Source: Fidelibacterota bacterium
Lineage (GTDB): Bacteria > Pseudomonadota > Alphaproteobacteria > Rhodospirillales > Rhodospirillaceae
Length of the DNA stretch: 52,725 nucleotides
Reading direction: 5' to 3'
Assembly (NCBI GenBank): GCA_947476625.1
Contig: CANJRA010000018.1
Span: 1-52,725 of the forward strand
In this document: piece by piece, positions 43,569 through 52,725 of the stretch
Layout of the letters: every line of letters starts with the position of its first letter
How positions within the stretch are numbered: the stretch's first letter is position 1
Translations under genes and position numbers: made by a program
Notes under the pieces: model-generated
Told to the model about the DNA's origin: nothing
Databases searched by the model: none
The model's input: the letters and a program-made list of their open reading frames with translations, nothing else

Positions 43569-45005
43569 CTATTGATGATTGGAGATGTCGTCGCCGTTAG
43601 GAGTGTTGCCATTATTGCGGCGCTGGTGCGCATCGGTAGAAACGCCAAGCGATTTGAGCTTGCGGTGCAACGCCGAACGTTCCATGCCGACAAAATCTGC
43701 TGTGCGCGAGATGTTGCCGCCATACCGAACGACTTGCGCCATCAGATATTCGCGCTCAAACATCTCGCGGGCTTCGCGCAGCGGCAAGGTTATGATTTCA
43801 ACTGAACGTTCCAACTTCAGGATTTGCGGCGTATCGCTGTTGATATCAGACGGCAACATGTCGACGCGGATCGGGTCGTCGACGCTGCCGGGCGCCATGA
43901 TCAACAGGCCTTCAATGACATTTCGTAGCTGACGTACGTTGCCAGGCCATGGATAAGTCAGTAAGGCCGCAATAGCATCCTCGCCCAAAATGCGGCGCGG
44001 CAATCCAGCGATGGCGGCGGCGCGTTCCATCAGATGCCGCACCAGGGACGGAATATCTTCGCGGCGCTCTTCGAGTGAGGGCACAGTCACCGGCACCACG
44101 CTCAGGCGATAAAACAATTCCTCGCGGAAGATGCCTTTTTTAATCTCGGCCTTCAGGTCGCGGTTGGTCGTGGCTATGACACGAATATCGATATCAACCG
44201 CGCCGTTGATACGTTCCACCCGCTGATCTTGCAGAATGCGGATGATGCTGCTTTGTGTGGCCAAAGGCATATCGGCCACTTCATCCAACAAGAGCGTTCC
44301 GCCATCGGCGCGCTCTAGAAGTCCCGCAGGACCGTCAGCCCCGGAACGACCAAACAGAACTTCGGTCATACGATCGGGATGGAGCGAAGCGCAGTTGGCT
44401 ACCACGAATGGGTTGTCCGCGCGCGGTGAATTCAAGTGTATTTGCCGCGCGACGACTTCTTTCCCCGATCCGGCTGGTCCGGTGATGAGAACGCGCGAAC
44501 CGGTAGGTCCGACGCGCTCGATCGTGCGCCGCAACGCCGCGATCGCTGGACAGCAACCGATCAACGTATCGGGCTCGCCGGCGCGGCTTTTCAGCTCTTC
44601 ATTTTCACGCTTCAGCCGCGCAGCTTCGAGCGCGCGCCTGAGTATCAGCAGCAGACGATCGGCCTCGAATGGTTTTTCGATAAAGTCATAGGCGCCGTGT
44701 TTGATGGCATCGACGGCGGTCGCGATCGTGCCGTGGCCTGAAATCATCACCACCGGCACGTTTGGTCGCATAGCTTTGATCGCCGCAAGCACCTGTAAAC
44801 CGTCGAGTTTACTGTTCTCGAGCCAAATATCAAGAATGACTGCCGATGGCGCACGCGTCTTGACTTGCTCCAGCGCCTGCTCGCTGGAAGCAGCGTCGCG
44901 TGTTACATAGCCTTCATCCTGCAAAATTCCGGCTACGGCCGTGCGGATGTCTGCCTCATCATCGACAATTAATATATCTGATGGTGTCGTTGTGTTTTGT
45001 ACCAT
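43569..45005 (-). CDS. ntrX: Response regulator NtrX
   Basis: NtrX is the regulator partner of NtrY. The receiver has phospho-acceptor Asp59 (VILDIWLEN) and Lys in FIEKPFE. The AAA+ domain has Walker A GPAGSGKE (176-183) and DEVADMP; the usual GAFTGA loop for sigma-54 contact is absent (FGRSGADGPAG), as expected for NtrX. A Fis-type helix-turn-helix (RTADFVGMERSALHRKLKSL) ends the protein. It starts 5 bases after ntrY ends. Confidence 0.96.
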   Translation of the reverse strand: MVQNTTTPSDILIVDDEADIRTAVAGILQDEGYVTRDAASSEQALEQVKTRAPSAVILDIWLENSKLDGLQVLAAIKAMRPNVPVVMISGHGTIATAVDAIKHGAYDFIEKPFEADRLLLILRRALEAARLKRENEELKSRAGEPDTLIGCCPAIAALRRTIERVGPTGSRVLITGPAGSGKEVVARQIHLNSPRADNPFVVANCASLHPDRMTEVLFGRSGADGPAGLLERADGGTLLLDEVADMPLATQSSIIRILQDQRVERINGAVDIDIRVIATTNRDLKAEIKKGIFREELFYRLSVVPVTVPSLEERREDIPSLVRHLMERAAAIAGLPRRILGEDAIAALLTYPWPGNVRQLRNVIEGLLIMAPGSVDDPIRVDMLPSDINSDTPQILKLERSVEIITLPLREAREMFEREYLMAQVVRYGGNISRTADFVGMERSALHRKLKSLGVSTDAHQRRNNGNTPNGDDISNHQ

Positions 45006-45010
45006 GCCTC

Positions 45011-47299
45011 TTACTCTCCGGCTCTAATCGTAAGCAGTGGCGGCGCCGCATCGTTACCGTTTTCACATGATAGGGTTGTCGGGAAGCGCAACGTGACTTG
45101 CGCGCCGCCCTCCTCACCCGGCGAATCTTCTAGCGTCACATCACCGCCATGGTCCTCGAGGATTTTCTTTACGATGGCGAGGCCCAGCCCCGTACCCTTA
45201 GCGCGCGTTGTGACATACGGTTCGGTCAGCCGCTCGCGTTCGGGCGGCAGACCTATGCCGTTATCGGTGACGCATACGGCAATTTCATGATCATTTTGCT
45301 GAAGACGGACAATGATTTTTCCGCCGCCCGCTTTCGGGCCAAACCGAGCATCAATAGCTTCAACCGCATTTTTGAGAACGTTCGTGAGCGCCTGCCCGAC
45401 CTGGCGAGCATCGCAATTTATACGGTGGCGCTCACCTTCCACTGCGAAGGCTATTTGAGGGTAGGCATGGCGCTGCAACATGACAGCCTCGCGCATGATG
45501 GTAGTAATATCCGCGGGCTTCAAAACCGCACTCGGAAGCCGCGCGAAGGCCGAAAATTCATCGACCATGTGTCCGATATCGCCGACATGTCGGATAATGG
45601 TGTCGGTGCACTGTGCAAAGAGGCCAGAATCATCGCCTAGTTTATCAAGATATTTGCGCTTGAGCCGTTCGGCCGAGAGCTGAATCGGTGTGAGGGGGTT
45701 TTTGATTTCGTGCGCGATGCGGCGCGCCACATCAGCCCAGGCGGCTTTACGCTGCGCCGATTGAAGCGCCGTGATGTCGTCAAAGGTTATGACGTACCCG
45801 ACAACCTGATCCTGAATTTGCTCGCCCGACAGACGTACCAGGAATGTTTTCTGCGTGGTGCCGCTGACAATCTGAACTTCCCGCTGGATAATCTTTTGCG
45901 GCGATAGCTGCGCTTCCGCTAGAAGCGGCGCAAATTCCGGTACCGAGAGCGAAACAGCACACCCTATGACTTTCGACAAATCAGTACCAAGCAGCATAGA
46001 TGCCGAGCGGTTAGGCAGCGTGATGTTACCGTTATGATCTAAACCGATAACGCCGGCGCTGACGCCTTCCAATACGGTCTCGGTGAATTTGCGGCGCTCG
46101 TCGAGTTGCGCGTTAGTGTCGCGCAATGCGGTTTGCTGCTCACCTATGCGTTTGGTCATGCGATTAAACGCGCGGCTGAGGTAAGCCAACTCGTCGTCTG
46201 AATCCACTTCCTTGACGCGCACAGTAAGATCGCCCCCGCGGACGCGCTCGGCGGCATTAATGAGATCGATGATAGGTCTTACGAGACGCGTGGCAAGAGA
46301 AAGGCCGAACCACATGGAAACCAACAGCAACAACAGTGCGACAACGCCGAACAGCATCGTGAAGCTGACTTCCAGCTCCGAACGCGCTCCTTCTAAGCGC
46401 TGATATTCCGAGACGGCTTCTTCTGTGCGTGCGAGGCGCGCCAGTACGGTGGCATCGACAAAGCGGCCCACCAACAAATATGCGGCCGGATATGATTCTA
46501 ATTTCACCAGTGCCCGTACGCGGTCCGAGCTTTGTCCTGGGAAAACAGACACCTGGCCTATGTTGGCGCTGGCGATGGCCTCGAATGGAATCTGCTCGCC
46601 CGATTGCAAAGCGAATGTGTATCCCGCCTTGGCAATGACTCTGAGATCAGAGGAAAAAATGACTGCTTCGGTGAGACCGCGAAAGCCAACCTGCGTCGAC
46701 AGAAATTGATCACGTATCTGTATTTCGCCGGAGCTCAATTGTCCCCATTGGCGATTGATGTCGTTAGCTACGGCAAGGGCATCGGCTTTGATGGCCTGCT
46801 GATGTTCCACCAGATAGGCGCGTGCGATGACGGCTGATTCGGTAACCGCGGTTTTAACGCGCTCGCCGAACCACGCTTGCACGCCGAAGGTAAAAAATAA
46901 TGTCGAAAAGATAGCGATAAGGACCGTCGGCGTCATGGCAATGACCCCGAATAGAAACACAAGTCGGATATGCAGCCGCGAGCCAACCGTACCAGCGCGG
47001 TGCGCACGCCACAACTTAATGAGCCTGCGCGCAACGAGAATCGTCAAACCAACGACGATGAGAAGATCGATGTTGATGAGAACAAGAGTCGAGGTTGCGT
47101 TCGGACCCTGCGGTCCCAATCCGGTCATGGAAACATAAGTCGCAATGCCGGAGAAAAGCGCCGCGATCGTAAGAGCAATCGCCAACATATCGGCGGCCTT
47201 CATTGTTTGCAGCCAATGCAGGAAGCGCACGCGCCGGCTTTGCCGTCCGGTAATCGGCATATCGTCAGATATCATGATGCCGGCGGCATCAGAATTCAT
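45011..47299 (-). CDS. ntrY: Sensor histidine kinase NtrY
   Basis: NtrY is a membrane sensor for nitrogen or redox state. Several N-terminal transmembrane spans flank an extracytoplasmic sensor, then come HAMP (VRPIIDLINAAERVRGGD), PAS, the HisKA box with His near 529 (RIAHEIKNPLTP) and HATPase N/G boxes (NVLKNAVEA, VTDNGIGL, GTGLGLAI). An AAGGA overlapping the ntrC stop fits ATG 47299 better than ATG 47305, which would be only 2 bases away. Confidence 0.95.
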   Translation of the reverse strand: MNSDAAGIMISDDMPITGRQSRRVRFLHWLQTMKAADMLAIALTIAALFSGIATYVSMTGLGPQGPNATSTLVLINIDLLIVVGLTILVARRLIKLWRAHRAGTVGSRLHIRLVFLFGVIAMTPTVLIAIFSTLFFTFGVQAWFGERVKTAVTESAVIARAYLVEHQQAIKADALAVANDINRQWGQLSSGEIQIRDQFLSTQVGFRGLTEAVIFSSDLRVIAKAGYTFALQSGEQIPFEAIASANIGQVSVFPGQSSDRVRALVKLESYPAAYLLVGRFVDATVLARLARTEEAVSEYQRLEGARSELEVSFTMLFGVVALLLLLVSMWFGLSLATRLVRPIIDLINAAERVRGGDLTVRVKEVDSDDELAYLSRAFNRMTKRIGEQQTALRDTNAQLDERRKFTETVLEGVSAGVIGLDHNGNITLPNRSASMLLGTDLSKVIGCAVSLSVPEFAPLLAEAQLSPQKIIQREVQIVSGTTQKTFLVRLSGEQIQDQVVGYVITFDDITALQSAQRKAAWADVARRIAHEIKNPLTPIQLSAERLKRKYLDKLGDDSGLFAQCTDTIIRHVGDIGHMVDEFSAFARLPSAVLKPADITTIMREAVMLQRHAYPQIAFAVEGERHRINCDARQVGQALTNVLKNAVEAIDARFGPKAGGGKIIVRLQQNDHEIAVCVTDNGIGLPPERERLTEPYVTTRAKGTGLGLAIVKKILEDHGGDVTLEDSPGEEGGAQVTLRFPTTLSCENGNDAAPPLLTIRAGE

Positions 47300-47311
47300 C
47301 AGCATGTTCCT

Positions 47312-48757
47312 TTATTTGGGTCCACGCATAACACCGATCTCCAGCTCTTTAATCTTCTTGCGCAATGTATTGCGGTTTAGTCCCAGCACTTCGGCCGCCT
47401 TGACCTGATTGCCGCGTGTGGCGACCAACGTCAGCGAAATCAGAGGGCGTTCTAACTCACGCAGCACGCGGTCATATAATCCTCGCGGCGGCAGCAAGCC
47501 GTTGTGGCCGTCGAAATATTCACGCAGATGACGCTCGATAGCGCCGCTCAAAGTGGCTGGCTCGTCGTTGTCGCCGCGGCTTTGTACAGAAGCCGCGTTT
47601 GCTCCGGCCAATTCCATTTCTACGACATCAACGCCAATCACGGGTTCGTTATAGAGCGCCACCATGCGCTTCATCATATTTTCGAGTTCGCGGACGTTGC
47701 CCGGCCAGCGATAGCTTTTCAGGCGATCGATTGCCGCTGACTCGAATGATTTTGAAGGAAGCCCTTCCGCGGCACCCTGCGCCAAGAAATGGCTGATGAG
47801 TTCCGGAATGTCTTCCAGGCGTTGGCGCAGCGGCGGAATCCGGATAGGTACGACGTTCAAGCGGTAATACAAATCCTCGCGGAACAAGCCCAGCTTGATG
47901 AGTTGCGTAAGATCGCGGTGCGTCGCCGCGACGATACGCACGTTGGCTTTGACCGGCGTGCGTCCGCCAACGCTGGTGTAACGACCATCCTGAAGTACAC
48001 GCAGCAGACGGGTCTGTGCTTCCGGCGGCATATCACCAATTTCATCGAGGAATAGCGTGCCACCCTCGGCTTGTTCGAAGCGGCCCGACACGCGCGTCAT
48101 GGCGCCGGTGAATGAGCCCTTCTCGTGGCCGAACAATTCGCTCTCGATCAACTCGCGTGGAATGGCCGCCATGTTGACGGCAACAAAAGGCCCGCTACGC
48201 CGGCGGCCGAAATCGTGCAGCGCGCGCGCGACGAGTTCCTTGCCCGTACCGGACTCGCCGGTGATCATCACGGTCAGGTCCGTGTTCATCAATCGCGCCA
48301 CGGAACGATAGATATCCTGCATGGCGGCGGAACGACCGACGATGGGCAATCGTTCGGAGGTAACGTCATTGGCCGGCGCTTGCTCGCTGGTTTTCATAGA
48401 CAGCGCGCGATTGACGACGTTGACCAGTTCACCCAGGTCGAATGGCTTTGGCAGATATTCGAAGGCCCCGCGCTCGGCAGCCTTGATGGCTGTAAGGAGT
48501 GTATTCTGCGCGCTCATGACAATAACGCGCAGGTCGGGACGCATTTTCTTGATCCGCGGCAACAGATCGAGCCCGTTTTCATCAGGCATGACGACGTCGG
48601 TAATGACGAGGTCGCCTTCGCCGTCGGACACCCACCTCCAAAGAGTGGCAGCGTTGCCGGTTGTTCGCACATCGTAGCCGGCGCGGCCTAAAGCCTGCGT
48701 CAACACCGTGCGGATACCGTGATCGTCATCCGCGACAAGAACCGTTGCGCCGTTCAT
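47312..48757 (-). CDS. ntrC: Nitrogen regulation response regulator NtrC
   Basis: NtrC activates sigma-54 promoters under nitrogen limitation. The receiver has Asp54 ([10 protein letters not shown]). The AAA+ domain has [15 protein letters not shown], the sigma-54-contact loop GSFTGA near residue 213, and [13 protein letters not shown]. The C-terminal Fis helix-turn-helix is [21 protein letters not shown]. The start is ATG 48757, one base after the ntrB stop; a longer reading to 48853 overlaps ntrB and is unlikely. Confidence 0.97.
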   Translation of the reverse strand: MNGATVLVADDDHGIRTVLTQALGRAGYDVRTTGNAATLWRWVSDGEGDLVITDVVMPDENGLDLLPRIKKMRPDLRVIVMSAQNTLLTAIKAAERGAFEYLPKPFDLGELVNVVNRALSMKTSEQAPANDVTSERLPIVGRSAAMQDIYRSVARLMNTDLTVMITGESGTGKELVARALHDFGRRRSGPFVAVNMAAIPRELIESELFGHEKGSFTGAMTRVSGRFEQAEGGTLFLDEIGDMPPEAQTRLLRVLQDGRYTSVGGRTPVKANVRIVAATHRDLTQLIKLGLFREDLYYRLNVVPIRIPPLRQRLEDIPELISHFLAQGAAEGLPSKSFESAAIDRLKSYRWPGNVRELENMMKRMVALYNEPVIGVDVVEMELAGANAASVQSRGDNDEPATLSGAIERHLREYFDGHNGLLPPRGLYDRVLRELERPLISLTLVATRGNQVKAAEVLGLNRNTLRKKIKELEIGVMRGPK

Positions 48758-48758
48758 T

Positions 48759-49871
48759 TCAGCTTTCTCCAAGCACGATAGGCAGCATGATCTTAAAGAT
48801 CGTGCGTGCACGTGCGCTTTCAAACTCAATGATCCCGCCGTGGTCGCTGACAATCTTGGCGACTAGCGCGAGACCGAGACCACTGCCTTTTGGCTTTGTG
48901 GTGAAGAATGGATCAAACAAATAGGGCCGCAGGTCTTCGGGGATACCGGGTCCGTTGTCCTGCACGGTCACAACCAGCGGCAATTGGATGCGCCCGGTGC
49001 TGCCCGACACCGCCACACGCACGCCCGGCTTAAAAGAGGTTGTGAGCACAATTTCGCCGCCCTTTGACGGTACTGCCTCGGCGGCATTCTTCACCAGATT
49101 CAAAAACACCTGCACCAGTTGATCGTGGTTGCCGCTGACCGGCGGCAATGAAGGATCGTAGCGCTCGATGAATTTCACATCTGTCGCGAAACCGTTTTCG
49201 GCGATGCGACGCACACGTTCCAGCACGGCATGGATGTTGACCGGTGTGCGCTCAAAGGGACGGTCATCGGAGAACACTTCCATGCGGTTGACGAGCACCA
49301 CGATGCGGTCGGCTTCGTCGCAAATAAGTTGCGTTAGTTGACGGTCTTCCTCGGCCGCGCTTTGGCCTAAAAGCTGGGCAGCGCCGCGAATTCCCGACAA
49401 TGGATTTTTGACCTCGTGGGCAAGTAGAGCCGCCATTGCGGTCATGGAGCGCGCAGAATTACGGTGTTCAAGCTGTTGCCCGATCTTAATGGCGCGCGTC
49501 TGTTCCTGCAGCGAGATCACAATCCAGCCCGGCGTATCGACCAGGGGCGCGACTTGCACCGACATCGTGCGCACGCCGGTTTTAGGCGTATCGAGCACGA
49601 CGCCGTAGGCCGACATCGGCGCATCGGCTGCGGCTGCTTGTTCGACGAGGTTCAGCACCGGGCCATTGGGGGGCATGATATCGGCGAGCGACTGCCCCGT
49701 CATAATCGGGGCGCTGCTTTGAAAAAGCTGCTCGGCGGCGCTGTTGGCATATCGGATAACGTTGGCGGTATCTACGACCAGTGTTGCCGCCGGCAATGCG
49801 CCTAATACACTTTCGGCGCTAGGACCGTTTTTGGACGGATCGGGGCGAAAGAACGGGATCGTGACGGCCAT
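48759..49871 (-). CDS. ntrB: Nitrogen regulation histidine kinase NtrB
   Basis: NtrB is a soluble kinase controlled by PII. An N-terminal PAS domain precedes the HisKA box with His near 151 ([18 protein letters not shown]) and HATPase motifs [19 protein letters not shown] and GSGLGLALV. No transmembrane span is seen. The ATG shares one base with the dusB stop (TAATG). Confidence 0.96.
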   Translation of the reverse strand: MAVTIPFFRPDPSKNGPSAESVLGALPAATLVVDTANVIRYANSAAEQLFQSSAPIMTGQSLADIMPPNGPVLNLVEQAAAADAPMSAYGVVLDTPKTGVRTMSVQVAPLVDTPGWIVISLQEQTRAIKIGQQLEHRNSARSMTAMAALLAHEVKNPLSGIRGAAQLLGQSAAEEDRQLTQLICDEADRIVVLVNRMEVFSDDRPFERTPVNIHAVLERVRRIAENGFATDVKFIERYDPSLPPVSGNHDQLVQVFLNLVKNAAEAVPSKGGEIVLTTSFKPGVRVAVSGSTGRIQLPLVVTVQDNGPGIPEDLRPYLFDPFFTTKPKGSGLGLALVAKIVSDHGGIIEFESARARTIFKIMLPIVLGES

Positions 49872-50878
49872 TAAGCAGCCTCTTTCAAATTGTCACCCTC
49901 AAAGCCCTCGGCAAAAAGCCGGACGATGTAGGCTTTGACTTTTTCGCAATCGCTTTCGGTATTTACGGCAACCCGAAACGCATTGGCACCACGAATGCCT
50001 GCTGCCGACCATGCGAGATGCTTACGTGCGATCCGCACGCCGTTGTCGCGGCCGTAATGCTCAAGCAACGTCTCATAGTGCTCCAGCAAGACCGCACAGC
50101 GCTCGGTTAAGGACGGCGGGGCGACTTCGGCATCGCTCTCTAGGAACTGCTGTACTTGTGCCGGGAACCAGGGCTTGCCGAAAGCGCCGCGGCCGATCAT
50201 GACGCCGTCGGCGCCCGACAGCCGCAAAAGCTCGCGCGCGTTGGCGAAACTGGTGACGTCGCCGTTACCAATAACCGGTACGCTAACGGACTCTTTCACT
50301 TTGCGGATAAAAGCCCAATCAGCATTGCCGTTGTACAACATTTGACGGGTGCGGCCGTGAACGGTGATCAACTGAGCCCCTGCACTTTCCGCGCGTTTGG
50401 CTAAGGACGGCGCGTTGAGGCTCGTGTGATCCCAGCCCATGCGCATTTTCAGCGTCACCGGTATGCTCACAGCCTTTGCCACAGCTTCGACAATGCGTGC
50501 GGCGTTGTCTTCGTCGCGCATCAAGGCCGAACCGGCTTGTCCACTGACAACCTTTTTCACGGGGCAGCCCATGTTGATATCGATCAGGGCCGCGCCGCGG
50601 TCTTGATTCATGCGAGCAGCCTCAGCCATGACCTCGGGTTCGCAGCCGGCAAGCTGCACAGCCATAGGCCCTTCGTCGGCACAGTTGGTGCTCATCCGCA
50701 GGGTCTCGCGATGGGCGCGGATCATCTGCTGGCTCGCTATCATTTCGGAGTAGACCAGCGCGCAGCCGTAGCGTTTCGCCAAGCGGCGGAAAGGCCGGTC
50801 GGTGACACCGGACATGGGTGCCAGGAAAACATTCCCAGCGACCTGCAAAGACCCGATACGGATGGTGGCTGAAGCCAT
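49871..50878 (-). CDS. dusB: tRNA-dihydrouridine synthase DusB
   Basis: DusB reduces uridine to dihydrouridine in tRNA using FMN. The N-terminal [15 protein letters not shown] and the active-site Cys in [11 protein letters not shown] mark the family, with FMN/substrate residues in KMRMGWD, TVHGRTR and VIGNGDV. The start is ATG 50878 with AAGG 6 bases upstream; a TTG at 50902 is possible. It is the first gene of the dusB-ntrB-ntrC-ntrY-ntrX run, as in many alphaproteobacteria, and divergent from ispDF. Confidence 0.96.
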   Translation of the reverse strand: MASATIRIGSLQVAGNVFLAPMSGVTDRPFRRLAKRYGCALVYSEMIASQQMIRAHRETLRMSTNCADEGPMAVQLAGCEPEVMAEAARMNQDRGAALIDINMGCPVKKVVSGQAGSALMRDEDNAARIVEAVAKAVSIPVTLKMRMGWDHTSLNAPSLAKRAESAGAQLITVHGRTRQMLYNGNADWAFIRKVKESVSVPVIGNGDVTSFANARELLRLSGADGVMIGRGAFGKPWFPAQVQQFLESDAEVAPPSLTERCAVLLEHYETLLEHYGRDNGVRIARKHLAWSAAGIRGANAFRVAVNTESDCEKVKAYIVRLFAEGFEGDNLKEAA

Positions 50879-51079
50879 TGTTGCCTTAAGGTCACTGCGC
50901 AAAAGTTAGGCATTTGCCCAAGAACTGACGCGAAAATCAAGGACTTTCGGGGGTTGTGGCACAATTGCACTACACCTTGGCAACACTCTGGATTAAAACA
51001 CAAATTGCATGGTGCGCTGGAGCTTCCTAGTGTGTGCTCCCCTATCGCTGCTTCCTTTTTCGCCAGAGGACCTCTTTCA

Positions 51080-52219
51080 GTGCCTGTTTGTGCTGCCTTA
51101 ATCGTCGCCGCCGGCCGTGGACAGCGGTTCGGCGGAAACCTGCCCAAGCAATACGCCCCTTTAAAGGGCGAGCGCCTGCTACGCCGGACCTTGCGCGCAT
51201 TTCTGCGTCACCCGGGCATCGACCGGGTCGTGGTTGCCATCCATCCGGATGACGCCGCGATCTTTGCTGAGACCATTGAGGGCATGAAGGACGTCACGGC
51301 CGTCCATGGCGGCGCCACCCGTCAGGAATCAGTGCAACTGGGTCTAGAGGCCCTCGCAGTATCCAACCCGGACCTCGTGCTAATCCACGACGGTGCGCGG
51401 CCTAGGGTAAGCCTCGCGTTGATCACACGCGTACTCGATGGCCTTAAAACCGCCGAAGGTGTGCTGCCGGTCGTGCCGGTGATCGACACCTTGAAGCGTA
51501 TCGACGGCACGGGTCGCGTCGGCGAGACCGTGCCGCGCGACAATCTTGTACGCGCACAAACGCCGCAGGGTTTCCGTTTTCCGCAGATCCTCGCCGCGCA
51601 CCGGGCGTTTAAAGGCGAAGCCCTTACCGACGATGCCGCCGTGCTGGAGCGCGCCGGCCAAAGCGTCATGACGGTTGCCGGCGACGAGGCCAATATTAAG
51701 GTGACGACTATGGAAGATCTCGCAACTCTGACCGCAACGCTTGTCGAAACGCGCGTTGGCCAAGGCTATGACGTACATAGCTTCGGACCGGGCGATTCCA
51801 TCATGCTCTGCGGCATCAAGGTCGCGCATACCCATGGCATGGTCGGACATTCCGACGCTGATGTCGCGCTACACGCCGGGACTGATGCCCTGCTCGGCGC
51901 TTTCGGTGCCGGCGATATCGGCCAACATTTTCCGCCCAGCGATATGAAGTGGAAGGGTGCGTCGTCGGACCGGTTTTTACGCCACGCCTATGACCTGCTA
52001 TTGGAGCGCGGCGGATCGCTGGTACATCTCGATTTCACCATCATTTGCGAACGCCCCAAAATTGGACCACATCGCGGCGCCATGGTGGAGTCGGTCGCCC
52101 GCATCCTCGGCGTCGAAGAAAGCCGCATCAGCGTCAAGGCTACAACGACTGAAGGTTTGGGGTTCACCGGGCGCCAAGAAGGCCTTGCGGCACAGGCGGT
52201 AGCAACGATCAGGCTTTGA
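51080..52219 (+). CDS. ispDF: Bifunctional IspD/IspF (MEP pathway)
   Basis: The fusion catalyses two MEP-pathway steps of isoprenoid synthesis. The IspD half starts at GTG 51080, 9-10 bases after AGAGGA, with [15 protein letters not shown] and HDGARPRVS. The IspF half starts near [15 protein letters not shown] and has the Zn ligands DxH (DVH), [20 protein letters not shown] and the C-terminal [13 protein letters not shown]. Fused IspDF is typical of alphaproteobacteria. Its end overlaps a convergent partial frame. Confidence 0.97.
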   Translation: MPVCAALIVAAGRGQRFGGNLPKQYAPLKGERLLRRTLRAFLRHPGIDRVVVAIHPDDAAIFAETIEGMKDVTAVHGGATRQESVQLGLEALAVSNPDLVLIHDGARPRVSLALITRVLDGLKTAEGVLPVVPVIDTLKRIDGTGRVGETVPRDNLVRAQTPQGFRFPQILAAHRAFKGEALTDDAAVLERAGQSVMTVAGDEANIKVTTMEDLATLTATLVETRVGQGYDVHSFGPGDSIMLCGIKVAHTHGMVGHSDADVALHAGTDALLGAFGAGDIGQHFPPSDMKWKGASSDRFLRHAYDLLLERGGSLVHLDFTIICERPKIGPHRGAMVESVARILGVEESRISVKATTTEGLGFTGRQEGLAAQAVATIRL

Positions 52220-52260
52220 TGTCTGGGTCCAGAATATCTGCGACCTTGTTCTTTTCGCGG
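52209..52260 (-). CDS. C-terminal tail of an unidentified convergent gene
   Basis: On the minus strand, [16 protein letters not shown] ends in TGA (52211-52209), overlapping the end of ispDF. To the right of about 52260 the frame becomes repetitive Pro/Ser unlike a normal protein, exactly where foreign AT-rich sequence begins. It looks like the stub of a chromosomal gene cut by a junction, but 16 residues do not allow naming. Confidence 0.3.
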
Positions 52261-52350
52261 CGTGGCGGTGGTGGAGGAAGTGATCAAGACTCTGGTAATT
52301 ATAGGAACGGTGGTAGTGGAAAAGTTATCGTCAGGTATTTGTCGTCTTAG
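52261..52350 (+). CDS. C-terminal end of a glycine-rich virus-type tail protein (fragment)
   Basis: From about 52261 the plus frame reads a Gly-rich run (GGGGGSDQDSGN), then NGGSGKVIVRYLSS and TAG 52348-52350. Ending in 'GGSGxVIVRY' is typical of glycine-rich tail-fibre or adhesin proteins of tailed phages, especially marine ones (established pattern from memory, not a search). The start of the protein is missing; coding composition changes sharply here. Confidence 0.5.
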   Translation, partial: RGGGGGSDQDSGNYRNGGSGKVIVRYLSS

Positions 52351-52380
52351 TGTTTGAACTAAATTTTTAGGACTAAGAAC

Positions 52381-52578
52381 ATGGCTCACTTTGTTGAATT
52401 AGACGCTAACAACGTAGTTTTACGAGGTATCGTTGTTAACAACCCAGACACCGCTGACGAAAATGGCGTGGAAAAAGAGTACATTGGTGCAGCTTTCTGC
52501 GAACGCCTGTTAGGTGGAACTTGGAAGCAGACCAGTTATAATAACAATATCCGCAAGCGTTACGCTGGCATTGGCTAG
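52381..52578 (+). CDS. Small virus-like protein, truncated at an IS junction
   Basis: ATG 52381 follows AGGA by 8-9 bases. The sequence MAHFVELDANNVVLRGIVVN...GVEKEYIGAAFCERLLGGTW..QTSYNNNIRKRYAGIG strongly resembles a small protein family encoded in tail regions of marine T4-like phages, which continues '...YAGIGYTYD...'. Here it stops with TAG where Tyr would be expected; the last base of this TAG probably belongs to the insertion sequence. A glycine-rich tail-type fragment lies just upstream, as in phage tail modules. Confidence 0.65.
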   Translation: MAHFVELDANNVVLRGIVVNNPDTADENGVEKEYIGAAFCERLLGGTWKQTSYNNNIRKRYAGIG

Positions 52579-52725
52579 GTAATCCCCCCATTTTTAGGGG
52601 ATCTTGATTGTAGAATTCACGCGGCTGTTTTCTGTTTCAATTTCTGGACGGGAGTGATCCCGCCAAGCCCCATGTTGGGGCGGTCGTTATTGTAAGTCCA
52701 GAGCCAGCTTGTTGCGTAATCTTGC
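52579..52725 (-). mobile_element. End of an IS3-family insertion sequence
   Basis: The sequence from about 52579 (GGTAATCCCCCCATTTTTAG) has the look of a terminal inverted repeat. The minus strand then carries the last part of an IS3-type transposase from 52617 to the window edge. The other end lies outside the window. The insertion seems to have cut the small virus-like gene. Confidence 0.7.
52617..52725 (-). CDS. IS3-family transposase, C-terminal part of integrase core
   Basis: Minus-strand reading DYATSWLWTYNNDRPNMGLG, then GITPVQKLKQKTAA and TGA (52619-52617) is the standard end of an IS3-family OrfB/rve integrase ('...WLWTYNxERPNMALGGITPxQKL...'). The N-terminal part with the DDE residues is beyond the window's right edge. 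No sign of disruption is seen in this portion. Confidence 0.85.
   Translation of the reverse strand, partial: QDYATSWLWTYNNDRPNMGLGGITPVQKLKQKTAA

Noticed and set aside
50957-50968. TGGCAC...TTGC resembling a sigma-54 promoter upstream of ispDF
   Set aside because: The distance between the GG and GC elements is three bases too short for a sigma-54 promoter.
1-52725. CRISPR array, rRNA operon, toxin-antitoxin pair or classical defence island
   Set aside because: No spaced direct repeats, rRNA sequence, recognisable toxin/antitoxin pair or known defence genes were seen on either strand.

Overview
The window looks like the chromosome of a moderately GC-rich alphaproteobacterium. The strongest evidence is the gene order: dusB-ntrB-ntrC-ntrY-ntrX-D-amino-acid transaminase-HAD hydrolase, then hfq-hflX-inositol phosphatase, with a fused ispDF divergent from dusB; recG and sdhE-mfd on either side of a DUF502 gene; and rlpA-dacC-tmk-holB-metG-tatD-MBL. 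Both tRNAs encode their CCA end. I cannot name the genus.

Layout. 1-3.3 kb: short coupled ORFs, a terminator, an unexplained non-coding stretch, an AT-rich gene for a secreted protein (700-1920), a DUF1993 gene flanked by two copies of a palindromic repeat, and tRNA-Lys. 3.4-13.1 kb: small accessory genes, several broken, around DUF502, recG and sdhE-mfd. 13.1-26.4 kb: accessory genes, including a DsbA-family protein, ChrA, a response regulator, Ada, an SH3/calcium-repeat protein, DUF72, SRAP, tRNA-Ser, a chimaeric mtnP/aldolase-SDR junction, an ABC transporter operon and a broken adenylate cyclase. 26.6-35.3 kb: cell-wall genes (MltB-type transglycosylase, RlpA, PBP5-type carboxypeptidase), then tmk, holB, metG, tatD and an MBL hydrolase. 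35.3-41.9 kb: mazG, a lipoprotein, DUF3300, inositol phosphatase, hflX and hfq. 42-52.2 kb: HAD hydrolase, D-amino-acid transaminase, the two nitrogen two-component systems, dusB and ispDF. 52.26 kb to the end: a sharp change to AT-rich, virus-like tail coding sequence cut by an IS3-family insertion sequence.

The most striking feature is the number of broken genes between 3.7 and 26.4 kb. The PCu(A)C-type copper chaperone, a [2Fe-2S] ferredoxin (twice), a small conserved gene beside mfd and Ada each regain an open frame if one base is added back. A response regulator carries an in-frame TGA, and a class III cyclase carries an in-frame TGA and TAG. The front of mtnP is joined directly to the back half of a bifunctional aldolase/short-chain dehydrogenase. 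The housekeeping half (26.6-52.2 kb) shows no such lesions. This fits recent loss of accessory functions; systematic base-loss errors in the assembly are the main alternative. I saw no CRISPR array, rRNA gene or complete prophage, and no convincing new defence system.
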